A stretch of 64,000 nt of DNA. Origin: Dethiosulfatarculus sandiegensis (GTDB taxonomy: Bacteria > Desulfobacterota > Desulfarculia > Desulfarculales > Desulfarculaceae). The notes below the pieces were generated by a model. The model searched no databases and was not told where the DNA came from. It was given only the letters and a program-made list of their open reading frames with translations. How positions within the stretch are numbered: the first letter of the stretch is position 1; each line of letters begins with the position of its first letter. The stretch is taken from contig NZ_AZAC01000001.1 in assembly GCF_000931935.2 (NCBI RefSeq), positions 303,479 to 367,478 on the forward strand. The letters are read 5' to 3'. Both the position numbers and the translations under genes were made by a program. Shown here piece by piece: positions 53,355-61,097 of this stretch.

Positions 53355-53383
53355 TTGACACCCCTTGTGATCCTATATACAGT
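53355..53383 (+). promoter_or_regulatory. Sigma-70-type promoter before the Cys-rich gene
   Basis: A consensus TTGACA (53355-53360) is followed after 17 bp by TACAGT (53378-53383). The region is also rich in TATA-like steps. It drives rightward, towards the Cys-rich gene, the GAF gene and mreB. Confidence 0.55.
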
Positions 53384-53462
53384 ATATTGAAATTGATAAC
53401 CAGGCCGCTGATATGGTTTGCTTATTATGAAAGATGGTGCACATTTGCTGACTTTAAAAGAT

Positions 53463-53663
53463 ATGAAAGAAGCTTGTCCTAATATTGAGTCAAATTTGTC
53501 CCAATGCACCTGCACCTATTCCGCCTGTGATAAAACAGGGCTTTGTTGTCAATGTGTGGCCTATCACCGCAAAATGAGACAAATTCCCGGATGCTTTTTT
53601 ACTTCTGAAGGCGAACGATCTTATGATCGTTCTTATAAAAAATTCTGTAGTGATTGCAGTTGA
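53463..53663 (+). CDS. Cys-rich DUF6485-type small protein
   Basis: A 66-residue protein with ten cysteines (C5, C15, C17, C22, C28, C29, C31, C44, C62, C65) and the motifs CTCTYSACDKTGLCCQCVAY, RQIPGCFF and YDRSYKKF. The pattern matches my memory of the DUF6485 family, which is small, anaerobe-associated and of unknown function. ATG at 53463 gives the family-like start; ATG at 53427 is an alternative. Neither has a strong ribosome binding site. Metal binding is likely from the Cys content. Confidence 0.65.
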   Translation: MKEACPNIESNLSQCTCTYSACDKTGLCCQCVAYHRKMRQIPGCFFTSEGERSYDRSYKKFCSDCS

Positions 53664-53690
53664 TCCTATTTACCATGAGGCCGGGGATGT

Positions 53691-54623
53691 ATGGACCCCA
53701 ATCAGGAATTACGCGACGCCATAAATTTATTGGCGGACATTACTGAAGCCTTTACGGCGGCCCTTTTTCTGCGCAAGGAAAAGGACGGCCCCTTGCGCCC
53801 CTATATCTGGCATACCTTGAGCCGCTCCTTTCGATCTGATGCGGATATCGCGCCGGGTGAAGGCGTGGTGGGTTTTGTGGCCAAACACGGTACTCCCGTG
53901 GATGTTGATCGTTATAAGCAGGGCTCCAACGCAACCTTGCTTTACGACCAGGATGAGGGTGTAAAGGCTTTTGTGGGCATGCCTGTGGGCCCGGACGGAG
54001 TTTTGGTGGTGGACACCAAAAACCGTCTGGCCTTTGGTGAAAAAGAAAAAAAGATAATCCGGGATTTCTCCAGGGTCTTGGCCAATCTGGTTGAGCATTC
54101 CAAGGTTTTTGCCAGGGAAGAGCTTTACGGGCGCATGATAGACCTTTTGTTTGATGTGGAAAACGCCTCTTTAGACTATCGTTATGCGGGACAGTTTTAT
54201 TCTGAGATTTTAGAGGCGGGGCTTAAGTTCACCGGATTTTCAATGGGGGTTATTTGCCTCCTTCTGCCTGGGCGCAAGCAGTACACCCTGACCGCCGCCC
54301 AGGGAGCATCCATGGCTGCCCTGAAGGGAAGGTCCTTTCCGGTCAGCCAGGGGCTTTTGGGGTGGATTCTTAAAGAAGCCAGGCCGTTGGCCCATTCCCG
54401 TCTGCGGCCTTTAAAGGGAAAATCCTATTTGATCAGTCCTGATGAGCCCATGGCCGGGTATAATGCCTTTGTAGGAGCACCCCTGTTGGCCTGGCGCAGA
54501 CTAACGGGGGTCTGGGCTTTTGCCGGTTCATTGAACCGTGATCTTGCCGAAGATGAGATGTGGGCATTACAACTGGCGGGACACCGGGTTGCCGCGACAA
54601 TTGATCATTACCGCCTTTCCTGA
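53691..54623 (+). CDS. Tandem GAF-domain protein
   Basis: A 310-residue soluble protein with two GAF-like domains. The first (about 5-145) contains APGEGVVGFVAKHGTPVDVD and GMPVGPDGVLVVDTKNRLAF; the second (about 160-308) contains SQGLLGWILKEARPLAHS. No kinase, cyclase or DNA-binding output domain follows. It lies 36 nt upstream of mreB in the same direction, which may link it to cell-shape control. The ligand is unknown. Confidence 0.75.
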   Translation: MDPNQELRDAINLLADITEAFTAALFLRKEKDGPLRPYIWHTLSRSFRSDADIAPGEGVVGFVAKHGTPVDVDRYKQGSNATLLYDQDEGVKAFVGMPVGPDGVLVVDTKNRLAFGEKEKKIIRDFSRVLANLVEHSKVFAREELYGRMIDLLFDVENASLDYRYAGQFYSEILEAGLKFTGFSMGVICLLLPGRKQYTLTAAQGASMAALKGRSFPVSQGLLGWILKEARPLAHSRLRPLKGKSYLISPDEPMAGYNAFVGAPLLAWRRLTGVWAFAGSLNRDLAEDEMWALQLAGHRVAATIDHYRLS

Positions 54624-54659
54624 AAAAAGGCGATACAGATAAGAGGAGGATAACCGCCA

Positions 54660-55685
54660 ATGGTGCTGAACAAGTTGTTGGGCCTTTTCGGCAAAGATTT
54701 GGCCATGGACCTGGGTACGGCCAACACCTTGATTTTTATCAAGGGTAAAGGGGTGGTTTTAAACGAGCCCTCCGCTGTGGCCGTGCAGCGCCAGAACGGT
54801 AAGCCCGTGGCCGTTGGCAAAGAGGCCAAGGAGTACCTGGGACGCACCAACCCTTCCATTTTGGCCAGCCGTCCCCTTAAAGACGGTGTGATTGCGGATT
54901 TTGACTTAACCAGGGTCATGATCCGGCAATTCATAACCAAGGTCCGCACCTCTGCCCGCCTGGTCAAGCCGCGCATGCTCATAGGCGTGCCCACAGGCGT
55001 CACCCAGGTGGAGAAAAGGGCCGTGATCGAAAGCGCCGAACAGGCCGGGGCCAGGGAGATTTTTCTGATCGAAGAACCAATGGCGGCCGCCATTGGCGCA
55101 GGGCTTCCCATTGACAAGCCCCAGGGCTCCATGGTGGTGGATATTGGAGGCGGCACCACCGAGGTTGCGGTGATCTCCATGTTTGCCACTGCCTATTCCG
55201 AGTCTGTACGCGTGGCCGGAGACGAGGCCAATGAGGCTGTCATGAGGCTGGCGCAAAAAAAATATCAGATGCTCATAGGCGAAAATACTGCGGAGATGGT
55301 AAAAATAAGAATTGGATCAGCCGCTCCGCTGGATCAGCCGCTGAGCATGGAGGTCAGCGGCAAGGATCTGGTTCAGGGCATTCCCCGCACCGTCACCATG
55401 AATGACGAAGAGGTGAGGGAGGCCTTGGCCGAGCCGGTTGAGGTCATAGTGGAGAGTGTGCGCAGGGCCTTTGAAAAGACCCCGCCTGAACTTGCTTCAG
55501 ACGTGGCCGAACAGGGACTTGTGCTGGCCGGTGGAGGCGCCTTGATAAGAGGACTTGACCGCCGCATTTCAGAAGAATTAAATATGAGGGTGAGGATAGC
55601 TGAAGATCCCCTGACCAGTGTGGTCATGGGGGCCGGCATCGCCCTTCAGAACATAAAAGAATACCGCAGGGTGTTCCTTAACTGA
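54660..55685 (+). CDS. mreB: Rod shape-determining actin homologue MreB
   Basis: A 341-residue MreB, usual length. The actin-fold nucleotide motifs are MDLGTANTLIF, VDIGGGTTEVAVIS and LAGGGALIRGLD. It forms membrane-bound filaments that guide wall synthesis, so the cell is probably rod-shaped. ATG follows AGAGGAGG. No mreC, mreD or rodA genes follow here. Confidence 0.97.
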   Translation: MVLNKLLGLFGKDLAMDLGTANTLIFIKGKGVVLNEPSAVAVQRQNGKPVAVGKEAKEYLGRTNPSILASRPLKDGVIADFDLTRVMIRQFITKVRTSARLVKPRMLIGVPTGVTQVEKRAVIESAEQAGAREIFLIEEPMAAAIGAGLPIDKPQGSMVVDIGGGTTEVAVISMFATAYSESVRVAGDEANEAVMRLAQKKYQMLIGENTAEMVKIRIGSAAPLDQPLSMEVSGKDLVQGIPRTVTMNDEEVREALAEPVEVIVESVRRAFEKTPPELASDVAEQGLVLAGGGALIRGLDRRISEELNMRVRIAEDPLTSVVMGAGIALQNIKEYRRVFLN

Positions 55686-55746
55686 TCATTCACCTAAGGC
55701 GATATCGCCGGGTGGATGCAAACTCTTTTCGTAAGAGGGAAAAAAT

Positions 55747-55938
55747 TTGGCGCAAAAATTGCCGCTTGAAGATCTTGAGGGACGTATAGACTGCTTTGGT
55801 GAGTTTGACCGCTCCGACACCATATGCCTGGCCCATTGCAGCCTGAGTTTTCACTGCTCTGCGGCCCGTGAGCATTACCAGCAATTGCAGTTGCATGACG
55901 AATCTCTGGAGAGACTAGGTTTTTCACATCACGCCTAA
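55747..55938 (+). CDS. Small Cys-motif protein, function unknown
   Basis: A 63-residue frame starting TTG at 55747 behind AAGAGGG at proper spacing. The four cysteines C16, C27, C31 and C37 lie in DCFGEFDRSDTICLAHCSLS and FHC, a CFGE(F/Y)D...C-x3-C-x5-C pattern that I associate with small or C-terminal segments in related anaerobes. It could bind zinc or an iron-sulfur cluster. It lies 61 nt after mreB and converges on the peptidase gene. Confidence 0.55.
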   Translation: MAQKLPLEDLEGRIDCFGEFDRSDTICLAHCSLSFHCSAAREHYQQLQLHDESLERLGFSHHA

Positions 55939-55957
55939 GAACGTCGGCGGCCCTTTT

Positions 55958-56950
55958 TTAAGGGTCGCGGCGTTTATCCAAGCCAGCTTCCGCCAGTATC
56001 TTTTGGCGTGAAGAGGATCGTGTGCCTTTTTGCACATGATTCTTTTCTTCCCTGGCATCGTCTTTTTCATCACCGTCAACCATGGCTTTGATCCGCCTGA
56101 CCTGATCTCTGCGCCGGGCCACCAGCCCCACTGCGGCCACCAGGGCAACCAGCATCCAGAGCGCGCCTGCGGCTGTCAGAACGGCCAGCCAGGAAAAGCG
56201 TGAGTTCATGGATTCGGTGAAGTCCGCCTCCAGGGCCACCAGACCCTGGCCCAGAACCTGGTGCAAGGCTCCGCTGATATCCTTGGCGTGGATCATGGCC
56301 CTGATCAACCTGGGGATGCTTTTCGCCCCGTGTTTGTCCAGGATATGGCTTATCAGGTAAAAAGACTGGGCATAGGCCAACCCGGCTTCTTCGGACTTGC
56401 CCGGAAAACGTGTGGCTAAGTCGGCAAAGGGGATCAGTTGGTCCAAAAGGACTCCCTTGGCCATTATCCCGGAAAGGCCCAGACCGCCTTGTTTGGCGGC
56501 ATGCATGGCCAGCCCTTCTTCCAGCCACAGGGGGAGCTTTTTTTGCCGACCCAGAGCCTGATACAGGTAGATATGGGTAAGCTCATGAATCAGAACCGAG
56601 CGGAAGGTATTTAAGTCGGTCAACTGGCTGGGCGAGCGTAAAAGAATAAACCTTTTGGCCGGTACAGCCAGCCCGGCGGCCCAACGGGGACCGTCAAGTT
56701 CGTCCACTCTTTGAGCAAATTCCCGGTCTGTTCCCGCCACCACCAGTTTGATCTGTTGAGGGGCGCTTCCAATGAGCCTTTCCAGCTCCGGGCAGGCCTG
56801 GCCGCAGATCTGACTTACATGGGCGGCCAGCTTGGGGTTAGGGGCGGTGATGGAAAGGTCGGGCACAGAGGGTGTGGTGGACCCAAGGACGGAAGAATAA
56901 AGATTTAAAAGGCATACCAAAAAGCATAGCGTAAAAAACTTATGCTTCAC
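55958..56950 (-). CDS. Membrane-anchored gluzincin peptidase (MA-like)
   Basis: A 330-residue protein. It has a signal peptide (residues 1-23), an HELTH zinc site followed by PLWLEEGLAMHAA (third ligand Glu), then a transmembrane helix near residues 250-275 and a basic, charged cytoplasmic tail. The domain would face the periplasm. Proteins of this type are predicted peptidases of unknown substrate. It is the last gene of a long minus-strand series. Confidence 0.8.
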   Translation of the reverse strand: MKHKFFTLCFLVCLLNLYSSVLGSTTPSVPDLSITAPNPKLAAHVSQICGQACPELERLIGSAPQQIKLVVAGTDREFAQRVDELDGPRWAAGLAVPAKRFILLRSPSQLTDLNTFRSVLIHELTHIYLYQALGRQKKLPLWLEEGLAMHAAKQGGLGLSGIMAKGVLLDQLIPFADLATRFPGKSEEAGLAYAQSFYLISHILDKHGAKSIPRLIRAMIHAKDISGALHQVLGQGLVALEADFTESMNSRFSWLAVLTAAGALWMLVALVAAVGLVARRRDQVRRIKAMVDGDEKDDAREEKNHVQKGTRSSSRQKILAEAGLDKRRDP

Positions 56951-56954
56951 GCCA

Positions 56955-57242
56955 TCATACTCCCAGGCCTTTTTTCACCTCTTCCGGAGTTATGCCAGAA
57001 ACCTTGATGCGTTTTTGGCGGGATTTTTCTCCGGAAATAATTTTTACACGTGATTTGGATGTGTTAAGTGTTTTGGCCAGGAAGCGAACCAGAGCCTTGT
57101 TGGCGGCTCCATCCACAGGCGGGGCATTTAGCCTGATCTTAAGAACGCCTTCTACTACTCCGTTTAAGGAGTCTTTAGACGCCCTTGGGGTCACTTTCAC
57201 CGCAAAAGAGACCCCGTCGGCTGAAGGTTTAAGCTCCAACAC
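56955..57242 (-). CDS. DUF167 / YggU family protein
   Basis: A 95-residue protein with the family signature KVTPRASKDSLNG, IRLNAPPVDGAANKALVRFL and ISGEKSRQKRIKVSG. The function is not established. The start is uncertain: GTG at 57242 directly after the DivIVA-like stop is chosen because upstream residues to 57350 do not resemble the family. It is probably translated by coupling. Confidence 0.8.
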   Translation of the reverse strand: MLELKPSADGVSFAVKVTPRASKDSLNGVVEGVLKIRLNAPPVDGAANKALVRFLAKTLNTSKSRVKIISGEKSRQKRIKVSGITPEEVKKGLGV

Positions 57243-57243
57243 A

Positions 57244-57750
57244 TCAAGTGGAAGAGTTGGGGGAGCGCAGAATCCTGATTTTGTCTTCCAGCTCTGCCAT
57301 ATCCCGATCGCGGTCCGTTTCCACATCCAACAGCTTGAGATGGGCTTCAACTAAAGAGCGCAGGCGAACCTCGAACTGGGCCCGCTGGCGCTTGAGTTCA
57401 GCTATATCGTCGTGGATCTGGGCCAGCCTGGTGTGGGTTTGCCCCAGTATCTTTTCGGCTTGTAATTCAGCCTCGGCCACCAGGAGGTCCGCCTCCCGCT
57501 CGGCATTGGTCTTGATCTCTTCGGCCAGTTGCCTGGTTTGGGAAAGGGTCGCCTCCAGGGTTTGCTCCCGGCCATGGTAGTCCTTGAGCTCTCCCTTGAC
57601 CTCGGCCAGCTCCTGGCGCAGCTCCCGCGCCTCGCTTCTAAGCTCGGCCACTTCTTCGGCCGCCTTCTCCAAGAAGGATCTCACCTCTTCAGTGTCATAG
57701 CCCCTGAAGCGACGGTTGAACTCTTTTTTGCTGATGAACTCCGCGTCCAT
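57244..57750 (-). CDS. DivIVA-like coiled-coil protein
   Basis: A 168-residue protein with the N-terminal DivIVA lipid-binding motif (KKEFNRRFRGYDTEEVRSFL) followed by a nearly continuous coiled coil from about residue 25 to 160. In other bacteria such proteins mark poles or septa. In this group the role is unknown. It overlaps closely with the DUF167 gene downstream. A 201-nt gap without features separates it from the ligase gene. Confidence 0.85.
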   Translation of the reverse strand: MDAEFISKKEFNRRFRGYDTEEVRSFLEKAAEEVAELRSEARELRQELAEVKGELKDYHGREQTLEATLSQTRQLAEEIKTNAEREADLLVAEAELQAEKILGQTHTRLAQIHDDIAELKRQRAQFEVRLRSLVEAHLKLLDVETDRDRDMAELEDKIRILRSPNSST

Positions 57751-57951
57751 AATAATTATTCACTCCAAAATATCACCGGTGTTTCAGCTCGTATTTGCCC
57801 AAACTCCGGAACCCCGGAAAGCTCTGGCCTTCCGGGCGGCCTTAGTCCCCGAATTTGGGGGCCTTTCAAAGGTCTAGGCTATTCTTACCAATTTTGTCAG
57901 TAATGTCAAGACGTTTCGATATCTAATCCTTTTAGGAGTCATATTGCCTTA

Positions 57952-59556
57952 TTAGGTAAGCCCCAACTCCTGCATGAATTGTTTACGCATAACGAATTTT
58001 TTGGGCTTACCCAAAGCGGTCATGGGAAAGCTTTTCACTATTTTGTAGTGTTCGGGTTGTTCAAGGGGGCTGAGCCTTTGGTCGCAGAAGCCCTTTATCT
58101 CCTCAATATTCGGCTCATATTCGGGCAGGACCCTGATCCAGACCGCCACTTCCTCTTTATGATCCCCCACCGAAACGGCAAAGGCCTGGGCATCGGCCAC
58201 CTGGGGATGCTTAAGCAGAACCGCTTCAATGCGGCTGGGGAAAACCACTTGGTTGTCTTTGATGATGGCCTCTTTCACCCTGCCGAAAATGCGCAGGTAA
58301 CCGTTTTCATCCATGGAAGCCAGATCACCGGTGAGGAGCCACCCCTCCTGGTCCAAGGTTTCTTTGGTGGCGGTTTCCAGGCCCTTGTAACCCAGCATGT
58401 TGAATCCCCTGGCCCTTATTTCGCCAATGCTTCCCCTGGGCAGGGCGCGGCCGGTCTCCGGGTCGGAGATGATCACCTCCACCCCTTCTATGGGGCGCCC
58501 CACAGTGGAGACCCTCAGTTCAAGAATATCATCGGGCCGGGTGAGGGATATCCAGGATGAGGCCTCGGTCTGGCCGTAGCCTATCAATATGTCCTTGATA
58601 CCCATCTGGTTCACCACTTTTTCCATGACCTCCAGGGGGCAGACCGCTCCGGCCATGATCCCGGTGCGCAGACTGGCGAGCATATCCGGACGATAATCCG
58701 GCTGTTCCATAAGCGCCATAAACGTGGTGGGCGCGCCATATATGGCGGTTGCCTTTTCCCGGTAAGCCGCCTTAAGGGTGGTTTTGGGTTCCGGAAGCCT
58801 GGAGGGGATAATCAGACAACTCCTGGCCAGAATGCCCGGCATGGTCAAACAGATGCAGCCGAACATATGACTCAAGGGAACGGTGATTAAAAGTTTGTCC
58901 GTATGGTCAAGGCCTTGGATGGAAGCCGCTGCAAAAGAGGTGTTCAATAGTCCCCTGTGGCTCAGCATTACTCCCTTGGGTCTGCCTGTGGTGCCTGAGG
59001 TGTAGATTAAAGAGCTTTGATCGCCGGGCGACTGGATCTGCATGCGTTTTTTGAGCTCAGTTTGGGAGGCCTCGTCCGCCTTGGCCGCTATATCATCCAG
59101 GCTGGGCAAGGCTGAGTCAGGGGCTTTTTCCGTGAGGATCAGGTGTTTGAGCTCTGCGGGCAGGCCCGGCTTTTTGCGCAAGGCTTGCAGGGTGTCGAAA
59201 AACTCGTTTTGGTTTATGCCCTTGGCGAGCACCAGTGCGCGCACGTCCGCGTTTTCCAGAATAAACTTAAGCCCTTTTTCATCCAACGAAATATCCAGAT
59301 TAACCAGAATGAGCCCTGCCTTGGCGCAGGCGAATTGGCATATCAGCCATTGGGGCTGGTTAGGCGCCCAAAGGGCCAGGTGGTCTCCGGGGAGAAGCCC
59401 CAGGGCGATAAAGCCTCGGGCAAGCTGGTCTGTCTTTTGTGCGAATTCGGCATAGGTCAGCCTGGTGTTTGTGGGCAAGTCCACCAGGGCTGGGGAATTG
59501 GGTTTATGACCGGCTGCTTGGTCCAGGAGGTTGCCTAGGGTGAGCTCCAAGGGCAT
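57952..59556 (-). CDS. AMP-forming acyl-CoA synthetase
   Basis: A 534-residue adenylate-forming enzyme. The phosphate loop LIYTSGTTGRPKGVMLSHRG is near residues 187-206. GYGQTEASS, GWLLTGDLASMDENGYLRI and the C-terminal ALGKPKKFVMRK lysine motif follow. It activates a carboxylic acid to its CoA ester. Fatty acids are the usual substrate of this subfamily, but the chain type is not readable. It lies 21 nt after the J-domain/receiver gene. Confidence 0.88.
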   Translation of the reverse strand: MPLELTLGNLLDQAAGHKPNSPALVDLPTNTRLTYAEFAQKTDQLARGFIALGLLPGDHLALWAPNQPQWLICQFACAKAGLILVNLDISLDEKGLKFILENADVRALVLAKGINQNEFFDTLQALRKKPGLPAELKHLILTEKAPDSALPSLDDIAAKADEASQTELKKRMQIQSPGDQSSLIYTSGTTGRPKGVMLSHRGLLNTSFAAASIQGLDHTDKLLITVPLSHMFGCICLTMPGILARSCLIIPSRLPEPKTTLKAAYREKATAIYGAPTTFMALMEQPDYRPDMLASLRTGIMAGAVCPLEVMEKVVNQMGIKDILIGYGQTEASSWISLTRPDDILELRVSTVGRPIEGVEVIISDPETGRALPRGSIGEIRARGFNMLGYKGLETATKETLDQEGWLLTGDLASMDENGYLRIFGRVKEAIIKDNQVVFPSRIEAVLLKHPQVADAQAFAVSVGDHKEEVAVWIRVLPEYEPNIEEIKGFCDQRLSPLEQPEHYKIVKSFPMTALGKPKKFVMRKQFMQELGLT

Positions 59557-59577
59557 AAGAACCTCTCTTTTTCAAGA

Positions 59578-60225
59578 TCAGGTCAGAGTCTTATGCACCA
59601 TATCAAACAATTGGCTGGGACGGAAGGGTTTACTTAGTCTGGGGTAGCCGAAACGCTGTATTTCCTGGACCAGCTCACCGGCCACCGCCCTGGTGCCGAA
59701 AAATCCGCTGATAAATATGGCCTTGAGGTTCAGGTCTCTTTGGCGCATCTGACGCACCATTTCCACCCCGTCCATTATGGGCATGACCACATCGGTGATC
59801 ACCAGGTCCGGCCTGAAGGTAAGTTGTGAGCCCAGGCCCTGTACGCCGTTGGCCGCGGTGCTTACGTGAAAGCCTTCCAGCCCCAGAAGATCGGCCAGGT
59901 TTTCCCTTAACCCGGACTCGTCCTCCACCACCAGTATCCTGTGACGCGAGGCTCTTGCGGTGTGGTTTTGCGCGCCGAGAAAACGGGCCAGGTCCTGATC
60001 TTGTGTGAGGTCCAGGCGCTCTTTTATGAGGTTGAGCCTTTTTTGGCCTTGGGTTGCAACCTGCTTATAGGCTTGATCGTTTAAATCCGGGTGATACACC
60101 TTGGCCAGGGTTCGGCAGGAAGACCTGATATAGCGGATCGCGGTGTAAGGGCCCAGCTCCGCCGCAATCTCAAGCGCCTTTTCCCATACTCCCAGGAACC
60201 TGAGATCAATTTCGAGCTGGTTCAC
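59578..60225 (-). CDS. J-domain-like / response-regulator receiver fusion
   Basis: A 215-residue protein. Residues 15-80 look like a J domain: basic helix II, then the HPD motif at 45-47 in LAKVYHPDLND, then helix III. Residues 95-215 are a receiver domain with the acidic pair E101/D102, phospho-acceptor D145 in VITDVVMP, S173 and K199. The J domain would stimulate a DnaK ATPase and the receiver would be switched by a histidine kinase. No kinase gene is nearby. It lies 1 nt from ubiA. Confidence 0.75.
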   Translation of the reverse strand: MNQLEIDLRFLGVWEKALEIAAELGPYTAIRYIRSSCRTLAKVYHPDLNDQAYKQVATQGQKRLNLIKERLDLTQDQDLARFLGAQNHTARASRHRILVVEDESGLRENLADLLGLEGFHVSTAANGVQGLGSQLTFRPDLVITDVVMPIMDGVEMVRQMRQRDLNLKAIFISGFFGTRAVAGELVQEIQRFGYPRLSKPFRPSQLFDMVHKTLT

Positions 60226-60226
60226 G

Positions 60227-61096
60227 CTAGCCCCTTATCCAACAGTCCACTGCCAGGAAAATGAAGAACATTACAGAGATCACTCCGTTCATGGTGAAAA
60301 AGGCCATGGGGATGTTGGCCCGTTTTTTGGCCACCACGATCTGTTCCAGAACCAGGACCAAGCTTACCAGGGAGACCCCGGCCAGATAAAGGGAGCCCAG
60401 GCCAAAGAGAGGGGCCAGGGCGAAAAAACCGATAGTTGAGATGAGATGCAGGCCCCGGCTGACCCACAGGGCCTTTTTCAGGCCCAGGCGGGCAGGCAGG
60501 GAATGCAGCCTGTGGTTTTGGTCAAACTCAAGATCCTGACAGGCGTAAATTACATCAAAGCCTGCCACCCAGGTGGTTACGCTAATGGCCAGAATTACGG
60601 CCCTCCAGTCCCAAGCTCCGCTCACCGCTATCCAGGCCCCCACAGGAGCCAGGGCCGTTGCTGCGCCGAGCCAGATATGGCAAAGACTGGTGAAGCGCTT
60701 GCTGTAGGAATAGCCCATGATCCAGACCAGGGCCACAGGAGATAGCAAAAGGCACAGGTCGCTCAGCTGCCAGCTGGCCAGGATGAATACAGCGCAGGAT
60801 ATGGCAAGGTAAAACCAGGCTGTGGGTTGGCTGACTTGGCCGGTGACCAGGCCCCGGTTCGCGGTGCGGGGGTTTTGGGCGTCAAAGCGCAGGTCTGCCA
60901 GGCGGTTTATTACCATGGCCGAGGTGCGGGCCGCCACCAGGGCCACCACGATCCAGAAAAGCCCTCCCCAGGTAATGGGGCGCACATAATGGGCCAACAC
61001 CACGCTGGCAAGGGCAAAGGGAAAAAGAAATATGGTGTGGCTGAACTTAACCAGCTCAAAGAAATTAGTCAGTTTGGAGAGCCTGGAATCGGCCAT
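60227..61096 (-). CDS. ubiA: UbiA-family prenyltransferase (menaquinone type)
   Basis: A 289-residue integral membrane enzyme with eight to nine helices and the two Asp motifs NRLADLRFDAQNPRTANR and YACQDLEFDQNHRLHSLPAR. It joins an aromatic acid to a polyprenyl chain. It is paired with a UbiD-family decarboxylase (1-nt gap), which in anaerobes points to the late steps of futalosine-route menaquinone synthesis (MqnP-type). That assignment is inferred; no mqnA-E genes are in the window. Confidence 0.88.
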   Translation of the reverse strand: MADSRLSKLTNFFELVKFSHTIFLFPFALASVVLAHYVRPITWGGLFWIVVALVAARTSAMVINRLADLRFDAQNPRTANRGLVTGQVSQPTAWFYLAISCAVFILASWQLSDLCLLLSPVALVWIMGYSYSKRFTSLCHIWLGAATALAPVGAWIAVSGAWDWRAVILAISVTTWVAGFDVIYACQDLEFDQNHRLHSLPARLGLKKALWVSRGLHLISTIGFFALAPLFGLGSLYLAGVSLVSLVLVLEQIVVAKKRANIPMAFFTMNGVISVMFFIFLAVDCWIRG

Positions 61097-61097
61097 T

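Noticed and set aside
53234..53482. 82-codon frame overlapping the start of mutM and the promoter region
   Set aside because: Overlaps mutM in the other direction and the -35/-10 boxes; no family resemblance.
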